In this document: positions 14,044 to 26,337 of the stretch, one piece after another | Numbering within the stretch: position 1 is the first letter of the stretch | Layout of the letters: the number at the start of each line of letters is the position of its first letter | DNA from: Pegea sp. RAD2-039 | Taxonomy: Eukaryota; Chordata; Thaliacea; Salpida; Salpidae | NCBI GenBank assembly: GCA_034620365.1 | Contig: JAQGEQ010000003.1 | Location: 186,001-250,000, forward strand | Length of the DNA stretch: 64,000 nucleotides | Reading direction: 5' to 3' | Notes under the pieces: model-generated | Database searches by the model: none | Told to the model about the DNA's origin: nothing | The model's input: only the letters and a program-made list of their open reading frames with translations | Position numbers and translations under genes: made by a program

Positions 14044-15409
14044 GTTTAAAAATGTTGAATACAAATAAAAAATCATTTAAGCACTAAATTCATCAAAACT
14101 TACGATTAAAAAGTTCTAGTATTTGTAATACACTGATTATTTTACAAAACAATTTCACTAACTTTATTATTATATTAAAATTGTGTAGAGGGTAAGAAAT
14201 AGAATAAATTATAAAGTTATGAAAAAATCATTTATTTATATTCATTATTAATTGATAAAAACAAACAAAAAAATAAACAATTTATTCTTAACTTGCATCG
14301 ATTGAAACTTTTAGCAATATCATATAAGAAGGATTTAATTTTTTTTTCGAAATAATAAAATGTATGAAGCAGATGTATAAGAGAAAGCACCTGAATGTTT
14401 AAAATTCCTTTCATTATATAAGGTTAAAAATAAAATGTCACACAATTTATTACAAGAGGCAGTAGCTTTCGGATAAAAATGAAAGTGAAAAATAACTTTA
14501 AGCCTTTGTCGGTATAAAAGTAATGAACAAATAACTTTTTCATACAATTAAATTTATCTTTATCAGAATTATTTTAGGTTTCAACTGAAGGAATTTACAA
14601 ATACAACTTTAAAAAAAAGAACTAGAAACTCATTTAGAAATCTTAAAGTAATCAAATAAAATCCCTTAGGCTAAAGTTTTTTGTCAATTTGATAACATGA
14701 TTTTTAGCTGAATTTATAGTTCATTTTTGAAGAGAATAATAAATTTGTTTTAGATTTTGCTAAATACGATTTACAGCGAATAAGGAAAAATAAAAGACAT
14801 TTTTATACAAACAGCTCACTTCATGCATATAAAACGAAACAAATTACCCAATTTAATTTCATTAAATCAAAATCCATTTTAAATGAATTCATATTTTTAT
14901 GAGTTGTTTTTCGGCTGAACTTTTCAGAGCATTTTGAGCACAAATAAATTGCTTAAGCACAAATAAATGAAATATAACTTCTGTTAATAAAAATTAGTTC
15001 AATGGTCCATTTAAGCTGATATTTATAGAGACCAATTTTATTTTTTCCTGATAAAAAATAAAATAGATATAAAATTACTTACTTTTATTTAAAATTTAGG
15101 CAACTGATTATTTTCAAAATATAATAATATATTTTATCATAATTATTTGTTATAAGTTTTTTTAAACAGTTTTTAGTACTAGTTTGAAAATAAGTTTATA
15201 CTATTATACATCATTTTTAATTAGAGAATAAGTCTTCTTACCTAAGATTATTTGAAAGACTTTTACCAACACAATACAAAAATTAGCATGAAAATTAAAT
15301 TAATTTCTAAGCATGCAAAATTCTTAGTTGAAATGTCAAGCTTTTTAAAAACTTGTCAAATAAATCTATATTTGTTTCAGATCAAATTGAAAATGAAAAA
15401 TACCTGAAC
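14044..15409. other. non-coding stretch downstream of the four-TM gene
   Basis: AT-rich with no supported exon. Minus-strand ORFs at 14232-14547 are AT-rich translations without domain or splice context. A short direct repeat, GCACAAATAAAT, occurs twice near 14940-14967. Confidence 0.55.
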
Positions 15410-17485
15410 TTATTTTGTCTGACTTTTGAGTGATATTTGGGAAAGACCTCTTCTACCATCGACTTGTGAATACATCATCGGACTCTCATAACTCTTTAAA
15501 ACAAAAAATTGTCTTAAAAAGCCAAGTCTTTTGCTAGTTTCGTTATTTTAAAATATCAGAATTCTGATAAAAGTTATAAAACAAAACTTCTATCACCATT
15601 TACAATTCGGTTTTTTAAAATCCAATGAACTAATTTACTTTAATTAAAATAGTTTGAAGAAAACTTACTCTTCTTTCTACATCACAACAGCAAATACAAC
15701 CTTCCATCATACAACAAGCATATGTTGTACTAGTTATTAAAAGCATCATATTAATAAATGAAAGTATAGCAAGTATAATTACTCCATAATAGTAGTAATG
15801 ATGAGAGTCCTATCAAAAAGAATTTTGGAAAAATTTTATTAAAAAGTTTTAAACTTTGTAACCACAAACGTTTTATTCAGTGTAAAAGTATAGAGATTTG
15901 ACAACGGTTTGTATTAAACCCTGAGGAAATAACTGTACTTTAGTTGTATAAAATGTGGCTTAACAAGTATTTATTCATTTTGGATACATAATCTATATGA
16001 ATTTTCAGTTAGATGCAAATAGAATTAAGTTTTAAGTCTATTTATTCCAAAAATATACGAGAAAAACAGATCAGTTGACGTAAAAAATTGTTCATCATAA
16101 CAAGCTGTAGACTCAAAGAAATAAATAAGATGTGAATATTGAAGATACAAAATGATGTAACTAACTTTTCCCTTGCCTTCTAGACTATACCCACTAGCTA
16201 TGCACATAAGAACAAATGAAAACAAAGCAGCAATGACTCCGGTTCCTAAGTGAGCGTTTATCTGTAAGTAACTTTCCTTCAATATTAAATGAAGATCTAT
16301 TGTTGCTTTTTGTTAGTTCAAAAAAGTTTCCGTTTGATTGGATTTTATGGCGATGGTTATTAAGTGAAAAACCATTTTTGATGCCAAATGCTTAAAATTA
16401 AAAAATACTTTTCATTTTTTAAGATTAAGTGATATAAACAATTTTGCAGTTTTTTTTATGGGATGAAGCTTTTCATCTACACCAAAGTTATTTTTACTTT
16501 ACCTTAAATCGACTAGATTGTTTTCCACCAGCCAACTTTCCAAATACTCCAGCGAGTATTACCTATGATAAAATATAAAAATCTTTTATACAAATTACAT
16601 GCAGTAAACATTAATAAAATTTCATATTTAGAAAAATTAGTAGATTGAAACAAATTTCAAACTTTGTAACTTTCCTCCTAAAATATCATTTCCTTCATTT
16701 ATACTATTTAATGATAAAAGAAAATATAAAAAAATTAAACAAAAATGATTTCTTTTATTTGAATAATTTTTTAGCAAGTTAATATATGCCGAAAACAAAC
16801 CTTAGAACTTCAGTTTGTTGGTTGAATATTATTCGACTTAGTTAATTTTATTAATGTAGTTATTTAATAATTAAATTTTAGTTATTTAAACTATTTGAAT
16901 AAAAAAGGAATAATTAGCAAAAAAATAGACTTCTTAATTTCAGTACTAATATTTGTAAATATAAACAGAATTTGTTTGAAAACCGATAATTAATAAAAGT
17001 TTTAAAAAATGTTAAGAAATATTTTTAGTAATAAAATATCAGTTTGTAATCTGTGAAAATTGATATAAAGTAAATTGAAACCATTCTATAAACATTGCAA
17101 AATAAACTATTTTTTGCAAGTGATCAATTTCTATACCAGAAAATAACAATTTGATATTTAAGCTTTTTATTTCGTGAACACTGCAAATTACTTAGCGCCT
17201 TTCAATATATTTTGTAAAATTACATTTCGAAACTTACAAAAATTGGAGCCCAAATTCCTTCTCCAATTGTTCTATACTTGTTGTTCAATGCAATTACAAC
17301 TACTGCAATGCCGATAATTAAACAAGAAAATCCAACAAAAGCTTCAATTGTCTGTGAAAGCAATACCAAATGTTACAAGCAAAAAGCAAATTAATTTCAC
17401 TTACTCCTAATTTTCGCACAATTCTTTTTTTTCTATCTGATGCTACTGTTTGATGGTTTAACCGATGGCTTGGTTCATTATCCAT
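15410..17485 (-). CDS. four-transmembrane MS4A/CD20-like protein
   Basis: Six coding exons: 17405-17485, 17238-17351, 16503-16562, 16166-16261, 15669-15809 and 15410-15493. All introns are GT-AG in phase 0 (576 nt, 191 aa). Four hydrophobic segments are visible at residues about 30-49, 60-74, 90-109 and 126-146. The hydrophilic N-terminus (VASDRKKRIVRKLG) and C-terminus are probably cytoplasmic. A cysteine-rich juxtamembrane stretch with a CCC triplet (149-159) could be palmitoylated, and the tail carries tyrosines (SYESPMMYSQ). Size, topology and the glycine-rich TM1-TM3 resemble the MS4A/CD20 superfamily, but this rests on topology rather than a diagnostic motif. The ATG lies 36 nt after an acceptor AG, so at least one 5' noncoding exon is expected. 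The function is unknown; family members act in membrane signalling and trafficking complexes. Confidence 0.75.
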
Positions 17486-20477
17486 TTTATTATTTAAAAT
17501 ATCTATTAGAGTGATCTGTACCTGAAATTATTTTTGAGAATTCATTTGTAGAATGATTGAAGAATATTTTCAAGTTATCAAAATAAAATTTTGCAGAGAA
17601 ACAATTTCATATTTTTCAAAAATAAAAACAAACTTAAACAGCATAACTTAATAAAAAAGTTTAGTAAACAACGAATCAAAAAGACCTTAAATAATTTTTT
17701 TGTTGATGTCTTTTCAATTTAATAAAACTTTCTACTTCGTTTTTGATCTTTTCACTGAAGCATAAAAATCTCTTTTAGAAATTTTTTTGTCCTAATCACG
17801 CCTTCTGCATTCAACCTTAAACTAACTTTTTATTTTTTAAACTTTTTTGTCTAATGGTCTAAGTATTTTTACTTTTTTTTGCTAAATGTTATACAGAGCT
17901 TGCCAAATAATTTGAAAATCCTTCAAAATGTAACCAAAAAAAATTCTTTTCTTAAACAATAACTCACTGTTTTATTATTTCAATTTCGAATTTGAAATTG
18001 ATGGTAAATTTACTGAAACTGTCTGCAAAAACGTGAAAGTACTTTTATGTTTAATAAACTATTTACTGATTTTAATAAGAAATTGAACTGAACATCTAAA
18101 TTATACATTTTTTATCATTTATTTATAATAATTTTTACTCAGTTTTTGATAAAATATAATTTCAATTAATTACTTTTAATGATAATTATGGAAATTACAA
18201 ATGAATAATATATCATTTATTTGACCACAAATTATCTAAAAAAACATCTTGAAAAAGAAGATCATGCTTTTTGCTTTAACTAAATAAAAAGTAATTAAAA
18301 AAATTTATCAAAGATTTCAAAATTGCATGAAATTATGATTTGCTAGTATTTGAAAAATGTTGCAACAAATTGTAAAAAAATACCAACAAATAAACCAACA
18401 ATTTCTGTAAATCTATAAATTACAGTAAAAATTCCAAAACTTTTCTATCTCTAAACAAAAATCATAGATACAAATTTAAATTAATTCAAATAGAAAACTA
18501 TCTGACACCTAATAGAAATAAAAATTAGAAAACGTTTTGCCACACCTTAAGTAAAAGAACCTTTCGTCAAACATGTTCACCAGCTCTTCTGACAAACTTA
18601 ACTGCTTCAAGCACAAGCTTGTCAGCGATGAATGAAGGATATTTTGGTAAAATAATTTTTTGGGGGTATTTTCTCCTAACTATAAACTACCTAAATGGTG
18701 TGATGAAAAGACTTCAGTATACTGAAATTAGACAGAAATTTGTGAAAGCAAGAATTAAAACTCAGTAAAGTTGAACAAATTTTATTGAATTAACTTTGTT
18801 TGAAATATTGTGAAAAACGAAAAATATGTAAATTTTATTTCACAAAATCTAGTTGTATTTATCAATTATATATTTTGTTTATTATCTTTGATAATTAGAA
18901 AATATTAAGTCATCAATATTTCAATTAACAATATTTTATCAAGTAGGATTTATCTATTATAAAATAGAATCAAGAATTGATATAAAAGTCTATCTAATAA
19001 ATAAATTAATTTAATTAATAAATCTAATTTTAATTTTTTTAAAAGAAAAATTTCATTATCAACAAAAACTTTTAATAATGTAGAAAGTAAAGTAAACTTT
19101 ACAAATAACTTTCAAATGATGAAGACGATTAAATCGAATGATTTTCAAAATTACATCAATCTATTCAGCCAATTATTTTTCAATTTAATTTTAACAAGTT
19201 TGATTATTTAACTCTAAAAATTAATACTTTCAAACACAAAATTATTTTGGTTTAGTGTTACTAAAGATTATCTTTTTCTTTTAGTTTACTTAATACCTCT
19301 TTTTCTAATATTTCAAAAAAGTTGAAAATTTTTAATATGGTTATGTAATACTCAGTCAATTAAAATAAATATAATTAATTAATAAATATAATTGTGTGTT
19401 TAGTCTAAATTTCTTTATAAATACTTTTGTTATAGTACAAGCTATTCAAGTCTAATTTTTATTAACTTTTTAACAGTTTGAATTGAGATATTGTTATTTT
19501 CTCTAATAATTAAATAATTGATAAATAAAAATGGAAAGAATGTATTTAATATGATTAAATGCTTACTCGTAAAATAGAATTAACTTAAATTTTCTGGACT
19601 TCTCGTCGAGAATTATTTTAGGTTAGTTTATTTGAGTAATTTGGTTTACAAAATGGATTTTTCTAACTTTTGGATGAAGTAAATGAAGTTGCTTTTATTT
19701 TGTTTTAGAAATTTAAACTTCAGATTATAGCTATCAGAAATTTAAAAAATATATAAAATTATAAAATTTGTTTTCCAGCATTTTTATTGATTTACTGAAC
19801 AAAATAATTGATAAATGGTATATTCAAGAAGTAAAATATATTATATAATATAATATTTGGAAGGATACTTGATTAATGATAGTAAAATATAGAAAAAACA
19901 TAAAACTATTTCTTAAATATAAAAATTTCTGCTTAATATTATCTAAGGAGTAAATAAACTTTATTAAAATGAAATTTAAACTTGAAATTTATGAAACTAA
20001 TTCTAACTACAATTTAAAACAAAAATAACTTGACAGTTAAGACAATGTCAAGAAAGTTCCTAACTGATGTTTATTTTATTTCGATAGATTAGACATAAAA
20101 ACCCCGGCAACTTATTCAATTATTTATAGGAATTATTTTTTGATGCCACACAAAGATCTTAGCTGTATTTTTGTTTATTGTATATGGCAGTTAAAAAGCA
20201 TCCACAAGAACAAATTAAAATATTTTATATCAAATAAGAAAAATTAGACTTTTTTATTCCAGGTTCTTTTAATATTACTTTTCGAAATGTTTCTTACAAA
20301 ATAGAAGAATACATTTTCAAATTTGGTTAGCTGAAGAAACTTTGATAAGAGTCAGACTTTATTTATTTACAACGCACAACTTGCTATTAGACAATTTTAT
20401 TGAAACTTAAACAGATTAAAATATATTTGTTATATATATCGTAATTAGATTTATCAAACATAAGATGATGAATCAGC
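17486..20477. other. upstream region of the four-TM gene and downstream region of annexin
   Basis: Mostly AT-rich noncoding DNA. The best exon candidate is minus-strand 18540-18650, a GC-richer patch ending in AAAG/GTTCTT or TTAAG/GTGTGG. It could be a 5' untranslated exon spliced to the acceptor just above 17485; an ATG within it would open only a short upstream ORF. No other gene was seen. Confidence 0.45.
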
Positions 20478-22739
20478 TCAAAACTCTGTAAGAGGATCAA
20501 CTATGCTGACAAGAATTTTTCCCAAATCCCCCAATTTAGCATTAGACAAGTCATCCTTTAAAGTTTGATGGTAGTTAGACTCATAAAATGTCTTTGTTAG
20601 ATCCAACTCTTTCTAAAAAATCACAAAATATTAGAGCATAATAGTAAGAGTTCCTCCTATAATTGAAATAAGATAAAGCAACTTCTTTTTAACTTTTTTC
20701 CTCTAAATTATCTAAGTTTTAAAATTTCATTATATTTTTAACAAATGTGATTTTCTATTTGAATATTATTTATTTCTTTTTTATATATTCAAAAACTTTC
20801 AAAAAATATATCATCGTTTTTATAATCGGTTTCTAAATATGGTTATTTATAAAAACATTAAATCATGTCAACTTTGATTTCAAAATACTTTTCAATTGTA
20901 CCTCTGCTCGAGAAACAATAATCCGTTGTAGCTTGTTGATATTCAGCAAAGGTCCAAATAAGCTTTCATTAATTTGCTGGGCAAAATAAAGCGGTGGATT
21001 CAGCGAGAACTCGATCACCAATTCCAATCCTGAGCTAAGAGCTTTCGAAAGAGTCTCATTAATCTTCTTACGTAAGTCACTTCCTGAAATCTTTTAATAA
21101 TTAATGAGTTAGTTGAAATTTCCTTTTTCAAAAACTTAAATTTATTCTGGAAACTTGTTTATCTAAAAATTTCAACTAAATTGTTGCAAAAAAAATATTT
21201 AGTTTAAAAATAAAAGAATTTAATCACAAAATAAATATAGAAAAAAACGTTTAAAAAACTTACACAAAAAAACTGGTCAATTATGAGTCTAAACTGTCTT
21301 AGATTGCTACGACAAAAAATATCGAAAACTTTGCTAAGATCGCTGTTTTTGTTGATTGATTGAAATATTTCTTTCGCTGAAATTTTTGCTTCGTTCAAAT
21401 TGGTTGAAGCATCTTCATTTCGTTTAGTCTGTATATTTTTTTATAATTTAGTTTAAATTTTATTAATCGAAGGTTAAATTATCAAACTAATCAAATTATT
21501 GTTGTGTATATATTCAGTCTTTTATTTGAATATTAAAACAGTATATTTGTAGAAAACTTCGAAGACATAATATTTTCATTTAATCTTTCTTATTTACAGA
21601 TATTTATAAAAATATGTAGCAACAATTTTAGAGGAATAGTTTGTAACTTATACTGAATGTTACTAAAATAAAAGTCAGTTAAATATGTTTACTTAAAAAA
21701 AAACTCCTGAAAAACTCAGAGTATATGATAATTATAAGGAGTTTTTACAACAAATTTATTGTTTATAATATCTAATATTTTTATACGATTTTTAAACAAC
21801 AATGATTTATGAACCGTCGCTAACCTTGCAAAGTGTTTGTAGAAATATTTGTAAATTTTTATTATTATCACTTGAAATAAATGATTCTTCAATAGTTTCT
21901 CCATAATTCTCTTCAAACAGTTCTTTTATTTTATCAATTTGCTTATTGCTTCGACTTAGCAAAATTTCAATTAAAACCTTAAATCATTGAAATTAGTGAG
22001 TTTATTAAGTATTGAATTTAAGTTGCTACCATCTCTTTCTGCTCCACCCCATCTAAAGCTGATTTCAAAGCTTGTACATCGAACATTACTGGATCTTTAT
22101 ACATTGCTGATAGTAACAACCCAGTTTCACCACTCCAAGCATCTTGAAGATCCTTTTCGATGTTCTTTTAGGAAAAGTAAGAGGTTACCAGAGCAAATAT
22201 CTTCATTTAAATTACTTTAAAGCATTTGTCACGTGATAGTTAAACAAAACTTTTAGTTTATTACACAATATTTTGCTGTAAGTAACAATAGTACTAAAAT
22301 TATCAAGAAAATTACAGTAAATACTGAACATAAAGTTAATAAAACAAATTTTTCTACAAAGGTTTCATTTACCTGTCCATATAAAGTCAAATATGATCTC
22401 TTGATTCCTAATCTTGTGGAGTTTTGGTGAGTAGTGGTTAACCCTACCACTTTATTGAACTCTAAATTGGTTTCATTTATCAATTACTTAATTATTAAAA
22501 GTTTTATTTTATGTTCTCTGAAACGTTTTACTTAATTATAAAATTAAAAGCTTGAGTTATCAACTGAATAAAATTATTTATTATTCTTTATAAAATTTAT
22601 AATATCTTTCACCTTTGCTTTTTATGCTTTGATGCAAGATTTCAGCATATTCTATTGATGAATGCCAAGAATTATTAGGTGTAGTTCCCACATAATCATT
22701 TGTTGACAGCTGATACATAAATTCAATCAGCTCTGCCAT
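20478..22739 (-). CDS. annexin-family protein with degenerate calcium sites
   Basis: Seven coding exons: 22613-22739, 22373-22461, 22030-22164, 21825-21977, 21264-21428, 20902-21090 and 20478-20612 (993 nt, 330 aa, the usual size of a four-repeat annexin core). Repeat boundaries are recognisable. SYLTLYGQ ends the first repeat. The second runs DLQDAWSGETG to VLIEILLSRSNKQIDKI, matching the annexin pattern LIEILxxRSxxQ. The last ends in RIIVSRAEKELDLTKTFYES. Annexins bind acidic phospholipid membranes through calcium held by GxGTDE-type loops plus a distant acidic residue. Those glycine loops are not visible here (for example DGVEQKEM where GxGTDE is expected), so calcium binding may be weak or lost. 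The reading frame is open upstream of the ATG to an acceptor at about 22760, so a longer N-terminus is possible. Confidence 0.85.
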
Positions 22740-24671
22740 TTGAAATGTTTTGTCTCTGCAGATGAAATAGTCAGCTTTTTATATTTGCCACATTAACCTT
22801 ATTACTATTATTTTATTTCAAACTAAGAACAAAATCTATCACAGTAAGTTCATCAATAAAAATTCTGAAAATACCTAAAGCAAGAAATATACAAGCTACA
22901 TAACAAAATTAGCTGAAAAATTCCAATTGATTTAAAAACAGAATTTAATTTAAACCAAGTATTTTGTTTTTAACTGCTAAGTATAAATAGTTCTTACAAC
23001 TTCTATAAGTCAATCGTTTTTAATAAAATTTATTTTAAAATAGCAATAAAGCATTGCCAATTTATTTTAAAAAAGTTTATTTTGGTCTGCATAAAATTAA
23101 ACTGATTTTTTTAGTGTATTTTCAATAAACGTTTACACTAAATCAATACTAATAAAAAGTATAATCAATACTACTTACTAAACACGGAGTTAAAAATACA
23201 GAATAATGAAAAAATAAAAGAAATTGAATAGAAAAAACCTTCATACTCATAAATGTTTTTTAAATTAATTTCAAACTTTATTTTCATTAATAGCTTATAT
23301 TTAGCACTTGAAATACTTAAATAAACTTTAAAATATTTGATAATTATTAAGTTTAAATGTATATTTTACCACACCACAAAAAATATAACAATTTTGATTA
23401 AAAAACAATTGAAACTTAGATTTGACTTGTATAACTCCTTTTGGTAAAAATTTACTAAACAATTTTTTTAACAAAAATCTTTCACTGCCATCAAAGTTTA
23501 TTTTCTTTCTACTTTGATAGTTCCAGTTATTATAGGCTTCAATATAAGTTTAAAGTTGACTTTGAAAGTTTTTCTAAAAGAAGCAACTGAGACTTGTATC
23601 TATATTCACAAAATAACTCATCTACATTATTATGTGTTTGTTTCAGTTCAAGTTAAAAATTGTAAAAATGAAAGTTTTGCAGCAGACAACCAAGCCAGAT
23701 GTTAGTCATGCTAAACAGATCGATAAATGTTTAAGAATTTAACAAGTTAAAACATGATACCAACATTTTCAAAATGTTTTTCTTCTTTTTTATTTCTCAT
23801 TTTTTTTGGTATTATAATTTAATTTTAATAGGAGTAAGGTCAAATAGAAATTACTGTAAGTCAAATGAATATGTGCTTTTAAGAATTACATTTATTTAAA
23901 TGTTTTTTGAAACAAACTTTTGTTAAAATATTATATTTTAAAAAAAGTATTCTCAATAATCAAGATTATTTAAGTTAATAAAAGCAATAATAACTAAAGC
24001 TAGATTCTGTAATAACAAAATTAAAGATTTTAAAGAAGTTTTCAAATTAAATTTTTGTTTTAAATCACATCTTTGAAAAAGTTTCAAATTTAACTAATTT
24101 GAAGAAAAAAGTAAATCAATTTTTAGGTGTTTGTTAGTTAAAATATTAAGATTAAACTATATTATGTCTTAATTTGTCTAACTTATCCAACCTTCAATCT
24201 TATTACTAACAAAATAGGATACTACATCCATATTCAGATAACTTTTAATTTAAAATTGAAACCATATGATAAGATTTCACGTTTAAGATATAAATTATTC
24301 CTACAATTAAAAATCCAAGCAGCAGTAGAAGTTTTTTTTTTAAAACGAATTTTCATTTACTAAATCCGTTAGCATATGTTTTCCTTTTCTTTTAAAAGTT
24401 GAAATCTATTTTCATAATGCATGTAGGAGTATACGATGGTAGTTCCATAATAAAAAATAAAATTAAAATCAACAGTTAACCTCAAGGACTTTATTCTTTT
24501 ACAAAATTGATCTGCTTGATAAATATTTTGTCCATTTTATGTAAAGTTTATCAAATTACTGTGAGATTAATTGCTGCTAAAATTAGAATACGTTGATCGA
24601 AAACTTGTAAAACACTCTTTTATTTTACATTATAAAACTTCACTAAGCATCTTCTTGTATAAATATAGTTG

Positions 24672-24923
24672 TTAAAGGTTAGTTTTGTGTATTTTCTGAT
24701 GTATTTCAGCTTGGGGGCTTTTTTGCATAAAGCATTTTCTTAATATACATTTTGAAAACAAACTTTTTATTGTTAAAATAAATATTATCAAGTAAGCATT
24801 TAATACATTCCATATAATGCTACTGGCATCTCTTGAATACCCGAAAAATTTTGTACAAAGTAAAGTATACAATAAGACTCCCATGATTAAAATGTTAACT
24901 AGATGCTGCTTTGGCTGTACCAT
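24672..24923 (-). CDS. doubtful small ORF with two hydrophobic segments
   Basis: An uninterrupted 83-codon ORF starting with ATG, with TAA immediately upstream. Two hydrophobic stretches (about residues 9-27 and 37-59) are followed by a basic, cysteine-containing tail (KCILRKCFMQ). No family was recognised. It has no neighbouring exons or clear polyadenylation signal, and hydrophobic ORFs arise easily in AT-rich DNA, so this may be chance. Confidence 0.25.
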   Translation of the reverse strand: MVQPKQHLVNILIMGVLLYTLLCTKFFGYSRDASSIIWNVLNAYLIIFILTIKSLFSKCILRKCFMQKSPQAEIHQKIHKTNL

Positions 24924-25563
24924 TTACAAAATAAGAAAAAGCTTTAACCTTGACCAACCAATAAAAGCAAAAACAGATTTGAATAAAGATGTTTTAAGAT
25001 AGCTCACAAATTAAGCACAAAATAACGATTTTTCTTTTGATGAAATTTATATATTTTGACAATATTTTTCTAAATTAATTACTCTATAAGGATTAAGGAA
25101 AACTTAAAAACAATTTTGATAGACTTTATTTTATTATAAGTTAAGCTTTAAAACTGAAAACTAATTTGCTGATAATTGTGAAAGCACACATGTTTTTAAG
25201 CTTCTAATGATTAACATTAAACAAAGCTCATCTTCTATTTCAAGCTAAACTCATAAAAATTCACAAAATTTTCCATAAAGTCAACACCGTATTGTAACTT
25301 TCAAATTAAGAAAAATCACTTTAGAACCCTATAAAGTGATGAAAGTTAATATATTCTCTAGACAAGACAAGTGTAATTGTTAGTTGTAATTAAGTTTATT
25401 TGATAGACAATTATTTTTTGTTCTTTAATGTACTTTTTGATGGAGTATTCATCAGTATGCTGAGGCCGGACATAAATTTGTTGCAAAATTAATTGGCTTG
25501 AAATTCTTTCACTAAATTTATTAGAAAAGTATATTTATTATGAATTAATTTCTAGTTAGTTTT

Positions 25564-25645
25564 GTGGTCGTGAATGGGTGCTTAAGTCGATTGCTTGCTA
25601 ATCGATCGTGCTTTGCACGCATAAGTTCAACTACCACCTTATCAC
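25564..25645 (+). pseudogene. tRNA-Ser(GCU)-like sequence with degenerate arms
   Basis: The anticodon region TTGCTAA (anticodon GCT at 25597-25599) and the perfect variable-arm hairpin CGTGCTTTGCACG match animal tRNA-Ser(GCU), as do the surrounding CTTAAGTCGA and CGTGC contexts. The 5' half is altered, with extra bases around the D arm. The T arm has an ATAAG/CTTAT stem closing about 12 nt instead of 7, and box B reads GTTCAAC rather than GGTTCGAATC. It is therefore probably a decayed tRNA gene or the head of an old tRNA-derived element rather than a working tRNA. Confidence 0.6.
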
Positions 25646-26337
25646 TTAAGATATGGCATTCTTCGCTGTAAAGCTTGTAGAGCGCAAAAGTATATTTTAT
25701 GCAATAGTTCGATAGTGCTAAGTCTGATTCAGGAAAAGTGGGAGTCAAGACAGAAAATTTGTGGTCTATTAACCTTAATGTTACTGCCAGTGAACCCTGT
25801 CACTGAAAATTTGATCAAAAGAATGGAAAGAGCTCAGCGCATATTGCTGTTCACTATAATCAAATACCAAAAACAAAATAATAATGTTAACTTTCTCTTA
25901 TTACTGATTCAGCTTAAACGGCTAAATCTAAAAGTTGCAATTTGATTTAAAATAAACAAAAAATTTAAAATAATATTTCGAGAAATTTTCTTTAGTAAGC
26001 TTTTTTTCAAAAATAAATGCTTTTAATGCCTTAAAAATCTAAGTATTTAATATTGAAGCTATAAAACATGCAAAATCACTTAATTTTGATAACTTGTTTG
26101 TGTAATTTTTTAAACACTGTCAATTAAAATATTTTAGTCATTCGTTAGAGTTAAATAATTAAATTTTCATTTTTATATTTATCTTATGGTAGTAATAATT
26201 AAACTTATTACAGCAAATAGATTTTCTCATAAATATTTTATGGTAATCTTAAATGCTCTACTGCCGAAAGCGGACGATTTGTTTTAGAGTGTAGGCCCTA
26301 TCTCATACGAGTTCTTTTAGTCAGCTAAAGCTTGAAA

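Larger units (their letters stand above)
22740..26337. other. intergenic region between annexin and RPL7
   Basis: No multi-exon gene could be built. It contains a doubtful small ORF (24672-24923, minus) and a tRNA-Ser-like relic at 25564-25645, both listed separately. The segment just before 26338 is the RPL7 promoter and leader. The rest is AT-rich and featureless to me. Confidence 0.5.

Noticed and set aside
14232..14547. Two overlapping minus-strand ORFs
   Set aside because: Low-complexity translation of AT-rich DNA; no start context, exons or family.
16025..16165. C-terminal extension of the four-TM protein through the intron after 16166
   Set aside because: A strong donor (AAA/GTTAGT) ends the exon, and the next in-phase exon at 15809 supplies the fourth TM; the read-through has no such match.
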